From: Isoetes taiwanensis | Lineage: Eukaryota; Streptophyta; Lycopodiopsida; Isoetales; Isoetaceae | Reading direction: 5' to 3' | NCBI GenBank assembly: GCA_021234155.1 | Contig: JAJEKV010000003.1 | Location: forward strand, 20,632,386-20,696,385 | DNA length: 64,000 nt | In this document: positions 38,368 through 47,643 of the stretch, in pieces | How positions within the stretch are numbered: position 1 is the stretch's first letter | How the letters are laid out: every line of letters begins with the position of its first letter | Program-made: the position numbers and the translations under genes | Notes under the pieces: model-generated | What the model was told of the DNA's origin: nothing | What the model saw: only the letters and a program-made list of their open reading frames with translations | The model's database searches: none

Positions 38368-39690
38368 TCTTCGTTTTGCAGCCCCCCTCTGATGTGGCAT
38401 TATGTCAGCCCTTGATTTGCAGATTGTATGGTCTGGATCCATGCCATGTCAGGTTGGGGGGCTGTAAAACGAAGGTGTCCCGGGCGGGGTAGTCTTCGTT
38501 TTGCAGCCCCCCTCTGACGTGGCATTATGTCAGCCCTTGATTTGCAGATTGTATGGTCTGGATCCATGCCACGTCGGGGAGGGAGGAGGTAAAATGAAGG
38601 TGTCCCGGGGGTAGTTCGTTGTGCAGCCCCTCCGACGCGTGGCATTATGTCAGCCCTTGATTTTGCGATTGTATGGTGCGGATCCATGCCACGTCGGTGG
38701 GGGGCCTATAAAAGCGAAGGTGTCTCGGGCGGGTAGTCTTCGTTTTGTAGCCCCCTCGACGTGGCATTATGTGTCGCCCTTGATTTGCGTGATTGTATGG
38801 TGCGGATCCATGCCACGTCGGTGGGGGGCTGTAAAAGCGAAGGTGTCGGCGGGGTAGTCTTCGCTTTGCAGCCCCCCGACGGCGTGGCATTATGTCACCC
38901 TTGATTTGGTGATTGTATGGGAGGGCATGTAAAGCGAAGGTGTCCCGGGGGGATAGTCTTCGTTTTGCAGCCCCCTCTGACGTGGCATTATGTCAGCCCT
39001 TGATTTGCGATTGTATGGTATGGATCCATGCCACGCGTCGGTGGGGGGCTATAAAGCGAAGGTGTCGGGCGGGGGTAGTCGCTTTTGCAGCCCCCCGGCG
39101 TGGCATTATGTCACCCCTTGATTTGTGATTGTATGGTGCGGATCCATGCCATGTCGGTGGAGGGGCTGTAAAACGAAGGTGTCCCGGGCGGGGTAGTCTT
39201 CATTTTGCAGCCCCCCTCTGACGTGGCATTATGTCAGCCCTTGATTTGCATATTGTATGGTCTGGATCCATGCCACGTAAGGTGGGGGGCCGTAAAACGA
39301 AGGTGTCCTGGGCGGGGTAGTCTTCGTTTTGTAGCCCCCCTCTGACGCGGCATTATGTCAGCCCTTGATTTGCAGATTGTATGGTCTGGATCCATGCCAC
39401 GTCAGGTGGGGGGCTGTAAAACGAAGGTGTCCCGGGCGGGGTAGTCTTCGTTTTGCAGCCCCCCTCTGATGTGGCATTATGTCAGCCCTTGATTTGCAGA
39501 TTGTATGGTCTGGATCTATGCCACGCCAGGTGGGGGGCTGTAAAACGAAGGTGTCACGGGCGGGGTAGTCTTCGTTTTGCAGCCCCCCTCTGACGTGGCA
39601 TTATGTCAGCCCTTGATTTGCAGATTGTATGGTCTGGATCCATGCCACGTCAGGTGGGGGAGGGGGGGGGCTGTAAAACGAAGGTATCCC
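38368..39690. repeat. Tandem array of about 11 foldback (MITE-like) units
   Basis: Units start at about 38368, 38493, 38613, 38737, 38858, 38957, 39079, 39197, 39321, 39445 and 39569, mostly 118-125 bp. Each consists of a roughly 105-bp inverted repeat plus a spacer of about 19 bp (gtgtcccgggcggggtagt). The arms are CTTCGTTTTGCAGCCCCCC at one end and the complement of CTTCGTTTTACAGCCCCCC at the other. TGACGTGGCAT and ATGCCACGTCA pair further in. The loop contains ttgatttgcagattgtatgg. Short ORFs run through it on both strands only because the period allows it. Individual units look like a MITE or hairpin element amplified head-to-tail. Confidence 0.9.
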
Positions 39691-41085
39691 CATGGGCGCA
39701 AGCAAATTAAATCCTAGAGGTCTCATGGAGCTTTGGCATCAGGTAGCAGATAAGAAATTACTTGCGGTTTTTTTTAGCTTCAGTTCGTCATTTGATTTTT
39801 TCATGTTTAGGTCCTCAGTAGCGAAGCCGAAGCCGCTATGTTCAATCCTCCAAAGAATGATATCATCCATTGCTCTCTATATTTAAGATGGTACATAGAC
39901 AATATACAAGCCTTTGCTTTCTTTGTAAGCTATAATTATCCATCTCAGCCACTGATGTAGCTACTACATCTGATGTATTCTAGATTTCTTTCTTTGATGC
40001 ATATTTCTTTCTTTGGTACAGGCTAATGGGAGGCTTGGTTCTAATTTATCCATCTTTTTTCTCTTTCCATCCTATAATTTTTGCAGCAGAAGACCGAAAT
40101 GTTCTGCACGACGCTGCTTCTTTACTAGATCTAATACTGTAGCAGCATTCTCCTTCATATCTGGAGTGCTGCGTGTTTCAAGACTGGGATTCCTCTCTTA
40201 AGCAATATTCTAAGGCCGGGCTTTTGCTACACGTTTGTGTACCTCAGAAAAAATGTACAGAACCAGCTCCAACGCCTGTATATACATCCAAAGAAGGTAT
40301 GTGAATGCTTAGAGAAGTGCCAGAAAGAAAGTGGTTTCCAGGACATGTATCATTCCAGTTTATATCTCAATGTAGGCATCTTATTGCATATCTTAATGTA
40401 GTAAAATTCGTCCTTTCTCATGCTGTGCAGGCAGGAATGAGTCAGCTTTTGTACTTGCAACCACAACCATGGAGGTGATTAAAGTTCCATTTATCTTTTT
40501 TCTCTTTCAGTATTTTGTTAGGTATCTTTTTTCTTTTTTTCTTTTTTTTGTGGATGTTAACACATCCTATGCAATAGTAACGAGCTATACAGAGATGTTG
40601 CATTGAAGTTCGATTTTTTTTAGAACATTGCAGAGGTGGTGATGTATCTGGCTAAGGCTTTGGTGAGTAATCTTGGCACAATCTTCTTTACTTCTGCAAT
40701 GCATGTGGTAGGTAGACTAGAAATCACAAAATAATGTTTTGACATGTATAGCAAATGTGGTAGGGCCCTTCAATTTTATGCTAGAAATGCAATATCACGA
40801 AGTAGAACCAGATAAGCTTACATTTTTTAGCAGTTCAAAATAAAAAGCGTGCAGCGATGATTCAGGTGGTAATGGGCACAAAGATTCATGTTGGTATTAT
40901 AGATAATGAGCTCCAATTTGATGTGAGTTTGTAACATTTAAGAGGTAACATGAAGGGATTTATGTTTGCTTATATCGATTTGATTCAAAGTCACTACACA
41001 ATATGTTGTAGGCATTAGGGCAAATAGATGATGAAAAAATAGACAACAATGCTGGAATTGAACTAGATTTTTAGAGCTAATGAAA
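39691..41085 (+). pseudogene. Relic of an unidentified multi-exon host gene
   Basis: Several exon-like blocks with splice signals are seen. MGASKLNPRGLMELWHQVADKKLLA starts at 39692. AAMFNPPKNDIIHCSLYL lies near 39830. A block after ttttgcag at 40086 reads AEDRNVLHDAASLLDLIL, then a TAG, then QHSPSYLECCVFQDWDSSLK and KAGLLLHVCVPQKKCTEP, ending at a GT near 40299. NESAFVLATTTME follows a cag at 40431. VVMGTKIHVGIIDNELQFD lies at 40867-40923 before gtgagt. ALGQIDDEKIDNNAGIELDF with a stop ends near 41075. I do not recognise the protein. The in-frame TAG at about 40138 suggests a dead copy. Confidence 0.4.
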
Positions 41086-41537
41086 TAATTTTTGTAACAC
41101 TAGCTAACCTTCCGACTCTTTGTTTTCCATATCTTTTGTTTATCTGATCAGAGCTTCATTGTTTCATGCACAAAGATCTGAAGGGCAGTAGAAATGCGTA
41201 GGAGAATAATTCTTGCTGAAGCTGAGAGCATTTTTATACCATCAAATCTTTATGGAGAAAGAAAGAGATGAATAGGCAGTATGGAATGTTCAACAGGTTA
41301 TTCAAGGCTCTATCAAGGCTCTATGATCCAGTTAAATATTTGCATGCGGAATGTTGCACTGTCATGCCATAGTTTCTTCAAGAGTTGTATTCTGAGCCGT
41401 ACTCTTTACCAAGCAATATTATGATGTCATAAATCGTACAGCTCCATAGTCAACCGAGACAACAATTGATGCCTGACAGAATGTAGCATTCTATCCATGC
41501 ACAATAAGTATACAAATCACAGAAATTAGCCTACCAA
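41086..41537. other. No gene recognised
   Basis: Probably the 3' flank of the gene relic, joined abruptly at about 41538 to gypsy sequence. Confidence 0.25.
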
Positions 41538-41880
41538 AAATGTTAGAAAGTTTGGAGAAAATATCGCACAAATTGCATCTCCATTGAATAAGCTTACAGG
41601 TGTAAAAACAGAATTTAAATGGACATCAGAATGTCAAGACGCTTTCCAAAAGCTTAAAATGATTCTAGCAAAAGCGCCTATCTTAGTTACGCCTGTATGG
41701 GATAAAGAATTCCACGTCCATACGGATGCATCTAAAACAGCAGTTGGTGTTGTGCTAACGCAACAACAAGATGGTTCTAGAGACCAACCTATTCACTATG
41801 CTAGCAAGCAGCTTAATCAAGCGGAAAGGAATTATTCCACAACAGAAAGGGAAGCACTTGCAATGGTTTATGTTGTGTAA
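41538..41880 (+). pseudogene. Gypsy RNase H fragment ending in a premature stop
   Basis: The frame begins within the reverse transcriptase/RNase H junction (ENIAQIASPLNKL) and continues FKWTSECQDAFQKLK, HTDASKTAVGVVLTQ, QPIHYASKQLNQAERNYSTTEREALA. Then VYVV is followed by TAA at 41878. The same frame goes on after the stop with KFRHYLLGNRFIFYVDHQAL, so a single nonsense change separates it from the long ORF. All of gag, protease and most of the reverse transcriptase are missing upstream. Confidence 0.85.
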
Positions 41881-44800
41881 AAGTTTCGTCACTATTTACT
41901 TGGAAATAGGTTCATCTTTTATGTTGACCATCAGGCCTTATTGTACTTGATCAATAAGCCATGTGCAACTGGACAGATAACACGATGGCTACTTATATTA
42001 CAAGAGTTTAACTTTCAAATTGTTCTTAAGCCAGGTTCTGCCCACACCATTCCTGACCATTTATCCAGATTGCCAAATGGTGAGGAACCGACTGGAATTC
42101 ACGATGATTTACCAGATGTGAAACTATTTCAAGTTAATGCAATACCTCCATGGTATGCAGGCATTGCTGAATATCTTACAAGTGGAAAATTTTCCGAACA
42201 AATGGACGTTGTCCAAAGACGTGATTTCTTGCGCAAAGTTCAGCCATATATTTTGATTTCAGGAAACTTATATAAAAGAGGCAAAGATTATGTGTTGCGA
42301 AGGTGTGTACAACCTCACGAAACTCATGATATTGTACGTGAAGCTCATGAGGGAATAGGAGGTGGCCACTTCTCTGCTGATTTAACAGCGAGAAAGGTTT
42401 TACAATCTGGTTTTTGGTGGCCCACATTATTTAAAGATGTTTATCTCTTTGCCAAGACCTATTGCCAAAGAATTGGTAAGCCATCTCAACGAGGTTATAT
42501 GCCACTCAATCCAATTATGCCCCTTGGACCATTTGAAAAATGGGGAATGGATTTTGTAGGCCCAATCTCTCCACCGGCAGCTCGGACACGGGCACAATAC
42601 ATTCTTGTTCTAACAGACTACCATACGAAATGGGCTGAGGCTCGAGCTTTGAAAGATAATACGGCTCGAAGCGTTGCTAAAGTGTTATATCAGCAAGTTA
42701 TCACTAGATTTGGCTGCCCAATCGAATTGGTATCAGATCGTGGTGGACATTTTATTAATGAGACGGTGAAAATACTCACTCGAGACTTCCTAATCATGCA
42801 TAGGAAGTCCACTCCATATTATCCCCGTGCAAATGGCCAAGCAGAATCCACGAATAAGGTTCTTTCTACAATCTTAAAAAAAGTTTGTGAATCATCAAGA
42901 ACAGATTGGGAAGCTAAGCTTCCAGCAGTTTTATGGGCATATCGAACTAGCTATAAATCTGTTACAGGCCACACACCTTTCCAGCTTGCATATGGTATAG
43001 AGGCAGTGATGCCTTTCGAATTTGTAACACCTTCGTTATGGGTTGCTATTCATCATAGATTAGGTGATGTAGAGTCTTTACAAAATAGACTATACAAGCT
43101 GGAAGCTTTGGATGAGAACCGACAAAGATCAATTTGGTCACAACAGGTTGCAAAACATCGGAGGAAAGCTTGGGAAGATCGAAGACAAAAGCTGAAAAAT
43201 TTTGAAGAGGGTCAAAAAGTTCTACTTTATGATTCCAGATATCTAAAGCATCCTGGAAAACTGAAAAGTAGATGGCTAGGTCCATTTATAATACATAAGA
43301 TAAATTCAAATGGTTCAATCCATTTAATGCGTTTAAAAGGTGATTTGTTCCCTACGTTGGTGAATGGTTCCAGACTCAAACGATATGAGGAACGACCAGT
43401 TGAGAAACCTCTTGAAGAGGCTCATATGGTCATATCTATGGAAAAACCTCCTATAAAAAAGAGAGTTGCAGCAAGCCAAAGAAATCAGCGTCGCTTATGC
43501 TTTGTATTTGCTCTATGGAAGTGTGATTTTCTTACTAATCATCCTTATCTAAAAAGGATGCAACAAGTTCAAAATCAGAATGGTATTCTGAAGTTACTTT
43601 TCACTCCATGTTTATCCACAGATGCTAAGAAATCATGGAACAATGGTGGGAATTTGATTTCTGAAGTCCAATTTATGAATGCTTTATATCATTTGGGATT
43701 TTGGCCACCACATAAAATTCTATTTTGCATAGTACAAGGTGAACACATTATGAAACGAGGAAGATTATTTTATAACAACCTTGTTAAAGAGCAAAGTAGG
43801 ACACGATATCAACTCCAAAAAAGATCTTGGAGGCGCCAGTTTCTTATTCCAATTATTCCAAAAGGTTCTTGCAAAAGATCATTTTCTCTCAATCCTACAT
43901 TACCCAAACTGGATCATAATGCTACTACACTATTAGAAAAAGCAAAATTAATGTCCTTTGTGTGTATTTCTATGCCTATACCATCAGAGGGCTTAATTTC
44001 AGAATTTCTTACTTCTTATGATCCTAGCACGTATTATGGATTCACTCAATCAACTGGTTCTATCCAATTGACACCATCATTGGTGGAAAAGGCTTTAAAG
44101 TTACCCAATGCTCCCGCCATTTTAGTTCATCAATTTGTAGCTTGGCAAAAGTATGGAATCAAACAAGAAGATCAAGGATACAACATCAAGGATGCGCTGC
44201 CACAATATAAAAGTTTGCTAGCACATTTGAATGCAAAATTAACATCCTTAACTTCATATTCTGCTAATAGATGGTTTGCTTATATTTTTCAAGCCATACA
44301 TGGTCTAGAAATTCCTTGGGCCATGGTTGTTCATTCTCAACTTGTTTATGCTTTAGGCAATCGGTTTGAAAGCAGCCCATGTGCTCAATTATGTAAAGTT
44401 CACTTACAACTTATTTTTGACTATCTTTTATGTGAACAGGAGGATACACCAGTAGAGATGATTCAGCCACAAGAAGCACCAGTTGAGGCAGTTTTCCATG
44501 TCCAAACCGTACCTCAAGGGCCTCAGGAATTAGTCAATCAAAAGATCCTTCAGTTTTTCAACATCCAACAAAAGTTTATTGAAGAGATAACAGCTGAAAA
44601 GGACACACAGATTGCTGATTTACAACAGCGAAATACTGTTCTTCTTACCAAGATTACAAGTTTAGAAGTTGAACTTCAAACCAAGAAAGAGGATGCTGAG
44701 CTTTTTGCTTTTAAATGTACTAATGTCCAGCCGCAACGTGCAAATGCTATCATTCAACAATTTGAGCAGCAAAAAGCTAATTTCCGGGAGAAATCCCAAA

Positions 44801-45678
44801 AGCTTGTCAAAACCCTTGATGAGGTAAAATCTGAAAATATCAGACTTAGAGCTAAGGTTGCTGACCTGCAAACATCGCCATTAAAATCTGTTGTTGCGTG
44901 TCCTGAAAGTTTCTTGTCTCTACCATTATATAAACCTGCTACTTCTGGTGAGTGGAGGAAGAATTTCTTAGCTGATCCTGAGACATCTACTTACTTCCAG
45001 AATGCACCAGTAGCTTTGCAAAACAATGCTAACTTTGATCCTAGGTTCCGACGCAGGTTTCCCTTGACTGAAAACAAATCCAACTGGGTTATAATTCCTG
45101 GTCAAGATTGGTCTGATACAAGAACCATAGTTCATAATTTACAAGCTTTTGTGAAAACAACACAGTTCAGTCCAGACCCAATTGTTTTTGAAGCAGCAAA
45201 ATTTGCTAAGTTGCTGGAAATTATCATCACTCCACATGCTAGTGCTAAGGACACATTGATCAATATCAATCCAAACTTGTCTTGCAGGAAAACAAAGATG
45301 GACACTGCACTATTCTTGAAGGCAAATCATTTACCATCTTTACTTATTGCTTTATTTGAGAAGATGGCTGAAACCGGATTTCTCATTAATGCTTCTTCGG
45401 CATATTCTGATCCTAAAGCTGCAGCCCAGGGTAAGCGACGAAAAGAGATTTATACATTCTACCAGAATTACAGGCATGTTCACTTGCTGATGCTGCGTGA
45501 AGGTGGAGAGCGATTGCTCTCCACAAAAATGGGGAATAATGATAAGAGAAACAAAGAGGAAGATGTGGAGACGCAAGCAACCGAGGAAGCTAAGAATGCG
45601 GTATTAGAGGCCATGTTCGATCTAGATGAAGACGACGAACGGGATGAAGATCGGCACTTCAAACGACATCGCACTTAG
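41881..45678 (+). CDS. Ty3/gypsy integrase with a large unknown C-terminal extension
   Basis: The frame is open for the whole span; the first ATG is at 41941, giving 1245 codons. Residues about 1-50 end the RNase H/connection. The integrase has H136 and H143 of its zinc finger but only C175, the first expected cysteine being lost (FAKTYCQRIGK). The catalytic D204 (MDFVGP), D266 (SDRGGHF) and E302 (GQAE) are intact with D-X35-E spacing. After the integrase C-terminus (LFPTLVNGSRLKRYEE, about residue 478) comes an extension of about 740 residues that I cannot assign. It has a probably globular part to residue 850, a coiled coil at about 860-980 (FIEEITAEKDTQIADLQQ), a second globular part, and an acidic then basic end (DEDDERDEDRHFKRHRT). 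No signal peptide or membrane segment is evident, so it does not look like an envelope protein. Confidence 0.8.
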   Translation, partial: KFRHYLLGNRFIFYVDHQALLYLINKPCATGQITRWLLILQEFNFQIVLKPGSAHTIPDHLSRLPNGEEPTGIHDDLPDVKLFQVNAIPPWYAGIAEYLTSGKFSEQMDVVQRRDFLRKVQPYILISGNLYKRGKDYVLRRCVQPHETHDIVREAHEGIGGGHFSADLTARKVLQSGFWWPTLFKDVYLFAKTYCQRIGKPSQRGYMPLNPIMPLGPFEKWGMDFVGPISPPAARTRAQYILVLTDYHTKWAEARALKDNTARSVAKVLYQQVITRFGCPIELVSDRGGHFINETVKILTRDFLIMHRKSTPYYPRANGQAESTNKVLSTILKKVCESSRTDWEAKLPAVLWAYRTSYKSVTGHTPFQLAYGIEAVMPFEFVTPSLWVAIHHRLGDVESLQNRLYKLEALDENRQRSIWSQQVAKHRRKAWEDRRQKLKNFEEGQKVLLYDSRYLKHPGKLKSRWLGPFIIHKINSNGSIHLMRLKGDLFPTLVNGSRLKRYEERPVEKPLEEAHMVISMEKPPIKKRVAASQRNQRRLCFVFALWKCDFLTNHPYLKRMQQVQNQNGILKLLFTPCLSTDAKKSWNNGGNLISEVQFMNALYHLGFWPPHKILFCIVQGEHIMKRGRLFYNNLVKEQSRTRYQLQKRSWRRQFLIPIIPKGSCKRSFSLNPTLPKLDHNATTLLEKAKLMSFVCISMPIPSEGLISEFLTSYDPSTYYGFTQSTGSIQLTPSLVEKALKLPNAPAILVHQFVAWQKYGIKQEDQGYNIKDALPQYKSLLAHLNAKLTSLTSYSANRWFAYIFQAIHGLEIPWAMVVHSQLVYALGNRFESSPCAQLCKVHLQLIFDYLLCEQEDTPVEMIQPQEAPVEAVFHVQTVPQGPQELVNQKILQFFNIQQKFIEEITAEKDTQIADLQQRNTVLLTKITSLEVELQTKKEDAELFAFKCTNVQPQRANAIIQQFEQQKANFREKSQKLVKTLDEVKSENIRLRAKVADLQTSPLKSVVACPESFLSLPLYKPATSGEWRKNFLADPETSTYFQNAPVALQNNANFDPRFRRRFPLTENKSNWVIIPGQDWSDTRTIVHNLQAFVKTTQFSPDPIVFEAAKFAKLLEIIITPHASAKDTLININPNLSCRKTKMDTALFLKANHLPSLLIALFEKMAETGFLINASSAYSDPKAAAQGKRRKEIYTFYQNYRHVHLLMLREGGERLLSTKMGNNDKRNKEEDVETQATEEAKNAVLEAMFDLDEDDERDEDRHFKRHRT

Positions 45679-46176
45679 GTTTCTGAATTATGAAAATGAC
45701 TATTGAAGTTACTAGGATAAAGTAGATGGTAGAAGTTGGAATTTAAAGTAGACTTTAATATTTGAAGGTTGAAGTTATTGTGCTTGTGCCATGTGGCAAA
45801 CTATGAACGGTGGAGATTGTTTGTTGAAACTATATAAGGAGCAAGTACTTTGTTGTTTTTAGGGAGATTTGAATAGAAGAGGTTGTTGTCGTAATATTGT
45901 TGATGTGTTTCCAAGTGCATTTTGTCTCCCTCACGTAATAATATAATAAGGGCTAAACAATATGAATGTCTTAAGCAAATTTCATTAAGAAAACCTAATT
46001 AAGCAAGAACGTAAGTAAAATCGAATTGGGTCAAGCGGCTTGCAACTGTTTTGACCAGAGCTTCTTGCCGCACCTAAGTGCAACGGTTTTCAGACCCTAA
46101 ATGGGTCGTTTTGGATTAGAGAGCATTGATTTGCTCAGGGTTTCCTGCTCCAGGCTTTCGGTTCAAAGCTTTTATC
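45679..46176 (+). other. Downstream sequence of the gypsy element, then a gene 5' flank
   Basis: After the stop there is a TATA-like tatataagg at 45832-45840 and an AT-rich aataatataataag near 45940, compatible with a 3' LTR promoter and polyadenylation region. No second LTR is present for comparison. From about 46020 the sequence resembles the 5' flank of the truncated gene starting at 46177. Confidence 0.3.
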
Positions 46177-46358
46177 ATGGCTGCCACAGGTCCTCCTGGT
46201 GAGAAATCTCATTGATTCTGATCCTATTTACAGCAAGTGCATTGCATTTTAATCCATTCTAATCAATTTGCTCATATCTAGCAACTTCTATGGAGATCCA
46301 AGCAATAACGGAAGAGGCTTCTGAGGTGAATTGGAATGCATATTTGGAGAGTGCCTGG
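46177..46358 (+). pseudogene. First two exons of a truncated host gene
   Basis: ATG at 46177 opens a 22-base exon (MAATGPP) ending at a GTGAGA donor at 46199. A second exon, 46282-46358, follows a ctag acceptor and continues in phase: ATSMEIQAITEEASEVNWNAYLESAW, ending at GTGAGT. The two exons join without a frame break. The gene stops here: a SINE occupies the intron and chromovirus sequence follows, with no further exon. I do not recognise the protein. Confidence 0.45.
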
Positions 46359-46368
46359 GTGAGTTCTC

Positions 46369-46500
46369 TTTTTTTTTTTATTGAAGGCATGGTTGGTGGG
46401 ACTTGCACCCACCCACGTCTCCCACCCGATGGTAGCCAGTGGGTTTTGAACCCTGGTGGGGATTACCCCAATCCAAGGCCTTACCACTAGACCACCACCG
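46369..46500 (-). mobile_element. tRNA-derived SINE
   Basis: On the minus strand the element starts near 46500 as GGTGGTGGTCTAGTGG. It contains the A-box TGGTCTAGTGG (46494-46484) and a B-box GGTTCAAAACC (46452-46442), and ends with CCTTCAATAAAAAAAAAA (46379-46369 is the poly-T on the plus strand). This is the layout of a tRNA-derived SINE, transcribed by RNA polymerase III and moved by LINE enzymes. It lies inside the intron after exon 2 of the truncated gene. A convincing target duplication was not seen. Confidence 0.7.
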
Positions 46501-46589
46501 CATTCTACTTGAATGATTATTGGAATGTTTCAAGCTTATTTCTTAGATGAGAATCTATATGTTATCAAAGTGAGAGTTTGTTAACAAGA

Positions 46590-47643
46590 GCTGCCAGCAC
46601 ACCTAAAGATTCATAAAGTCTTCCATGTGAGTTTGTTGAAGAAGCACTCCAAATCCAGATGAAGTCTTGGACACTCCAACATTGTTGGAAATGACAGAAG
46701 AGCAGCTGGAGATAGTTCCAGAATTGATTCTTGATAAAGCCTTCAAGAAAACAAGGAGATTAGAGTTTCTCCAATATTTGGTCAAGTGGAAACACTTGCC
46801 GGTGGAAGACGTGACTTGGGTACTTAAGAAGGATCTAATAAAGCAATACCCGTTTATGGAGCAATGGGACGGCAAGGTCATCTCCGAAGAAATCGACTCA
46901 GGCATGTCGATTTGTGTTTAGATTAATTTCATGTGTAGTAAGATTAATCTACGCATGCAACCTATGCTAGGTATGGATTGCATGCGTTGTTACTGATGAT
47001 GAGACCACTACGGTGATCTCTAGGACGTGGTATAATGTCATTGTAGGCATGACCGCGGTTTTGCTTGGATGAGTTGGGAGGACGTCACCTTCACGCCCAA
47101 GGCAACTAAAGGTGTAGGCATGAGTGTCATCCTAGGCATTATAGGGCGCTGTCTCCACGGCCACGATGGAAGAAGCATCCTCTTTCTACGCCGAAAGATT
47201 AGTCATGCATCCATTTAGTTAATTAGATGGGTGGTTACCTTATAACCATAATTCTATTAATAATTAAAATGGTACTAATGTAGTGTCGATCTGCAGGCCA
47301 ATAGAGCGCTCCTGAGGGCAAGGAGGTCGAGCTACGAAGACTTGCAACACAAATTTTGTTGAAATGTGTTGCAAGGAATGAAGAGTACCTCGAACGATTA
47401 TTGTATATGGAATTGTTAAACTTTGATAAACTTAAATGTTGTGTTAAGTAAGGCTAATAAGTACCTTGTTTTGATGAAGTTACAAATTCATAAGTTATGG
47501 AATAATGTAATGTCCTAGTAATGTTTTAAAAATATTACCTTGAAATAATTCTAATAAGTGTACAAGTATAATAGTAATAAATTGTATGCATCTGGGGAGA
47601 CCCACGATGCTGCGGACAACATCATTTCAAGGTGGGGAGAATG
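46590..47643 (+). pseudogene. Second chromovirus 3' internal end: integrase tail, chromodomain, polypurine tract
   Basis: It starts in the integrase C-terminus (LPAHLKIHKVFHVSLLKKHS, about 46590-46650). After a stop, 46667-46921 encodes the chromodomain FLQYLVKWKHLPVEDVTW with the aromatic residues that form the methyl-lysine pocket. About 700 bases without coding lead to the polypurine tract aaggtggggagaat at 47630-47643 and the LTR. Pol upstream of the integrase tail is absent. It is related to, but clearly diverged from, the relic at 32656-33727. Confidence 0.75.

Noticed and set aside
38400-39128. ORFs of 71-95 codons within the foldback array
   Set aside because: They follow the repeat period and appear on both strands with similar peptides, so they reflect the repeat and not genes.
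38368-39690. CRISPR-like array
   Set aside because: The units are long inverted repeats with nearly constant spacers in a plant genome; there are no variable spacers.
43450-45678. Retroviral-type envelope gene after the gypsy integrase
   Set aside because: The extension has no visible signal peptide, transmembrane segment or cleavage-site pattern and is continuous with the integrase frame.
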